DNA from: Penium margaritaceum
Lineage: Eukaryota > Streptophyta > Zygnematophyceae > Desmidiales > Peniaceae
Length of the DNA: 32,717 nt
NCBI GenBank assembly: GCA_023375785.1
Contig: SZWC01004774.1
Coordinates: 87,819 to 120,535 of the forward strand
Direction of reading: 5' to 3'
The notes under the pieces were generated by a model. It was not told the DNA's origin and did not search any database. It saw only the letters and a list, made by a program, of their open reading frames with translations. Shown piece by piece: positions 30,301-32,717 of this stretch. Position 1 is the stretch's first letter. The number at the start of each line of letters is the position of its first letter. The position numbers and the translations under genes were made by a program.

Positions 30301-30647
30301 CCACCTCCAACACCAACACCACCTCCATCTCCACCTCCACTACTTTCCACCTCCACTTGTCATGCCATGACATCGTTCACATCACAACACACATATTTTT
30401 GTTGCATCACATTTCCACGTCTACGTCTCTGTCTGCCTCCATCACCCCCCACCTCCAACACCCTCCATCTCCACCACCCTCCATCTTCACCGCCCTGCAC
30501 CTCCACCTCCACCTCTACCTCCACCTCCACTTCCACCTCCACCTCCACCTCCACCTCCACCTCCACCTCCACCTCCACCTCCACCTCCACCACCTCCACC
30601 TCCACCTCCACCTCCACCTGCACCTCCACCACTCTCCACCTCCACCA
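30301..30647. repeat. (CCACCT)n hexamer microsatellite, left part
   Basis: Imperfect CCACCT/CCAACA-type hexamers begin abruptly at the satellite edge. The longest pure run is about 30533-30590. Confidence 0.95.
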
Positions 30648-31021
30648 CTATGTTGACCTCCCCTTGTCGAGGTTGATTTCAAGGTCGGGGGGTCGACCTG
30701 GACTTCCCTGCCTACTAGGTCGATGTCGAAGGTCGACAAAAACCAGAAATTTCTCAGATGACCAAAAACATTGCATGCATATGTTTGAGATAATGTACAT
30801 TACAAATCCAATATGATAACTTGCATTCATCTATTCCATTCATGTATACTTGCATGAGAATTCAATGACACTTGAAGCATGGAAGGATGAAACGGTCTCA
30901 AAAGAGAAGAAAAAACCAAGTGCCAAGGGGGGGAGGAGGTCGGGAGGTCGACCTGGGGTCAAAGGTCGACCTCACAGACCTTGGACTTCCCTAGGGAGGT
31001 CGAAGGTCGAGGTCAACATAG
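30648..31021. mobile_element. 374-bp module with perfect 13-bp terminal inverted repeats inside the hexamer array (MITE-like)
   Basis: CTATGTTGACCTC (30648-30660) and GAGGTCAACATAG (31009-31021) are exact inverse copies. The hexamer array has the same strand orientation on both sides, so this is an insertion rather than an inverted duplication. If TA is a target-site duplication, the termini are TGTTGACCTC / GAGGTCAACA. The interior has AT-rich unique DNA (about 30735-30900), with copies of GGTCGACCT, AGGTCGA and GGACTTCCCT near both ends. No transposase. Confidence 0.6.
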
Positions 31022-31098
31022 CTCCACCTCCCTCCACCTCCCTCCACCTCCACCACCTCCACCTCCACCTCCACCTCCACCTCCACCTCCACCTCCAC
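31022..31098. repeat. (CCACCT)n hexamer microsatellite, right part
   Basis: Continuation of the same hexamer in the same orientation; pure from about 31052 to 31097. Confidence 0.95.
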
Positions 31099-31149
31099 TT
31101 TACATGTGCCATAAAGCCCTTTACATCACGGCACATATCAACACACCAC

Positions 31150-31330
31150 GTGACATTGCTGTCGCTGTCACTGTTGACATCACCATCGCCACCACTGTCG
31201 CTGTCAATGTTGCTGTCAATGTCACCGTCGCCGTCGTCACCGCCATCACCGTCACCGTCACCATCGCCGTCACCATCATCGTCGCTGTTGCCGTTGTTGT
31301 CGCTGTCGTCAACACTGTTGCTGTTGTCAT
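31150..31330. repeat. GTCRCY-type hexamer array
   Basis: Imperfect GTCGCT, GTCACC and GTTGCT units on the plus strand. Confidence 0.85.
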
Positions 31331-31359
31331 CACACACAAACACACGCATGTACAGACGT

Positions 31360-31489
<130 letters not shown>

Positions 31490-31499
31490 ATGGCATCGC

Positions 31500-31858
31500 A
31501 TCACATCACATCATCATGTCACTTGCTCTATTGACAATGTCGATGTTGATGATGTCGATGTCAATGTCAACGTCAATGTTGATGCCGATGTCGCTGTCAC
31601 TGTCGATGTCGATGTCGCTGTCGCTGTCGCTATCACTGTCGGTTTTGGCATCGGCATCGGCGTCGCTGTCACTGTCGCTGTCCCTGTCCCTGTCGCTGTC
31701 GGTGTCGCTGTCGCTGCTGCTGCCGCTGCCGCTGCCGCTGCTGCTGCCACTGTCACTGTCACTGTCACTGTCACTGTCACTGTCACTGTCACCGTCACGG
31801 TCAATGTCACTACCACTGCCACTGCCACTTTCACTGTCACTGTCACTTTCACTGTCAT
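31500..31858. repeat. Pentamer stub and GTCGAT/GTCGCT/GTCACT hexamer array
   Basis: ATCAC units lead through a TGCTCTAT linker (31525-31532) to GTCGAT, GTCAAT and GTCGCT, then a purer GTCACT block (31748-31800). Confidence 0.9.
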
Positions 31859-32010
31859 AGTGCATCACATCATAGCATATCACAGAACACCACACCATAT
31901 CACAACACGTCACATCACATCACATAAATCGCATTGCATCGCACTGCATCATTGCATCACATCACATCGCATTTTGTCACATCACATCACATCCTATCAC
32001 ATCACATAAT
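31859..32010. repeat. (CATCA)n pentamer array
   Basis: CATCA/ATCAC repeats with TGCATCG-type variants. Confidence 0.9.
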
Positions 32011-32255
32011 GTCGTCTGCTCTATCGTTGATGTCGATGTCGATGTCGATGTCAATGTCAATGTCAATGTCAATGTCAATGTCAATGTCAATGTCAATGTC
32101 GACTTCGATGTTGACTCCGATGTCGATGTCGATGTCAATTTCAAAGTCAATGTCCACGAAGATGCCAACGCGGATGTTGGTGTCACTGTTGGTGTTGCTG
32201 ATGGTGTTGCTGTCGCTGTCACTGTCACTGTCATTGTTGCTGTCACTGCCCTTGT
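32011..32255. repeat. Second GTCGAT/GTCAAT hexamer array
   Basis: Preceded by CTGCTCTATCG, as the first array is by TTGCTCTATTG. Purest block is GTCAAT at about 32049-32098. Confidence 0.9.
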
Positions 32256-32309
32256 AAAGAAGATTCACACCTATGCAGGAGAGTCAGACACTTAGTAAAA
32301 ATCACAGTT

Positions 32310-32600
32310 ACGTCCACATTCACATTCACATTTCCATTCACATTCACATTTCCATTCACATTCACGTTCACAATTCTCTTTCACATTCATATTCACAATC
32401 AAAATTTGTTTTACATTCACATTCATACTCACGTCCACATTCACATTCACATTCACTTTCACAATCACATTCACATTCACAATCACATCCAAATTCACGA
32501 CAAGATTCACCGCAACATTCAGAGTCTCATTCACATTCACATTCACATACACATTCACAGTCACATTCAGATTCACATTCACATTCACATACACATTGCC
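32310..32600. repeat. (TTCACA)n hexamer array
   Basis: CATTCA/TTCACA units with TTTCCA and GTCCAC variants. Confidence 0.92.
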
Positions 32601-32717
32601 GTGCCGTCACTGTCACCGTCGCCTTCGCCGTCACCGTCACCATCGCCACCGCCGTTGCCGTCGCCGTCGCCGTCGCCGTCGCTGTTGTTCTCTTCCACCC
32701 ATCCCCCCCCCCCCCCC
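32601..32717. repeat. GTCRCC hexamers ending in a C15 run at the window edge
   Basis: GTCACCGTCGCC-type units to about 32690, then C15 at 32703-32717. The homopolymer at the very end suggests a contig end at hard-to-sequence DNA. Confidence 0.8.

Overview
The window looks like heterochromatic, repeat-packed DNA from a large eukaryotic nuclear genome. No intact gene with a recognisable function is visible. Two primer-binding sites (PBS) match the 3' end of initiator-methionine tRNA, one of the elements is a chromovirus (Ty3/Gypsy with a chromodomain), and many stop codons could be C-to-T changes at CAG/CAA/CGA. Together these suggest a green-lineage, probably streptophyte, genome. A charophyte alga such as Chara would fit, but that is a guess. 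Three isolated N bases (1668, 9354, 18811) and a poly-C right edge point to a draft contig.

From 1 to about 16.2 kb the DNA is LTR-retrotransposon material, mostly on the minus strand. Element 1 (1 to about 2.3 kb) is the 5' part of a retrotransposon: a broken gag start, a 930-bp leader holding four TGACGTCA palindromes and a GC-rich triplet tract, a PBS, and an LTR with an internal 216-bp tandem duplication. Element 2 (2761-8903) is a complete but dead chromovirus with both LTRs, PBS, polypurine tract (PPT), gag, protease, reverse transcriptase (RT), RNase H, integrase and chromodomain. Element 3 (about 9118-14722) is a related, more decayed Ty3/Gypsy copy in the same orientation, without a visible chromodomain. 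Next to it are plus-strand LTR pieces of the same family (14728-14899 and about 15599-16157), giving an inverted LTR arrangement.

From 16.2 to 24.8 kb the sequence is AT-rich and mostly anonymous. It holds two weak candidate exons (17628-17834 and 18098-18250, minus), a GC-richer stretch with a long minus-strand reading frame ending in an alanine tract (19617-20480), a G-quadruplex-type run, several foldbacks, a roughly 400-bp tandem duplication carrying four copies of the 15-bp palindrome GGTTACATAGTAACC, and a three-copy 128-bp repeat.

From 24797 to 30300 there is a satellite of about 500.5 bp per unit, with almost exactly 11 units. It ends abruptly in a 2.4-kb mosaic of hexamer, pentamer and dinucleotide microsatellites. 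Inside the first hexamer array sits a 374-bp module with perfect 13-bp terminal inverted repeats, which looks like a small non-autonomous transposon. Long open frames in the microsatellites are artefacts of stop-free repeat units.
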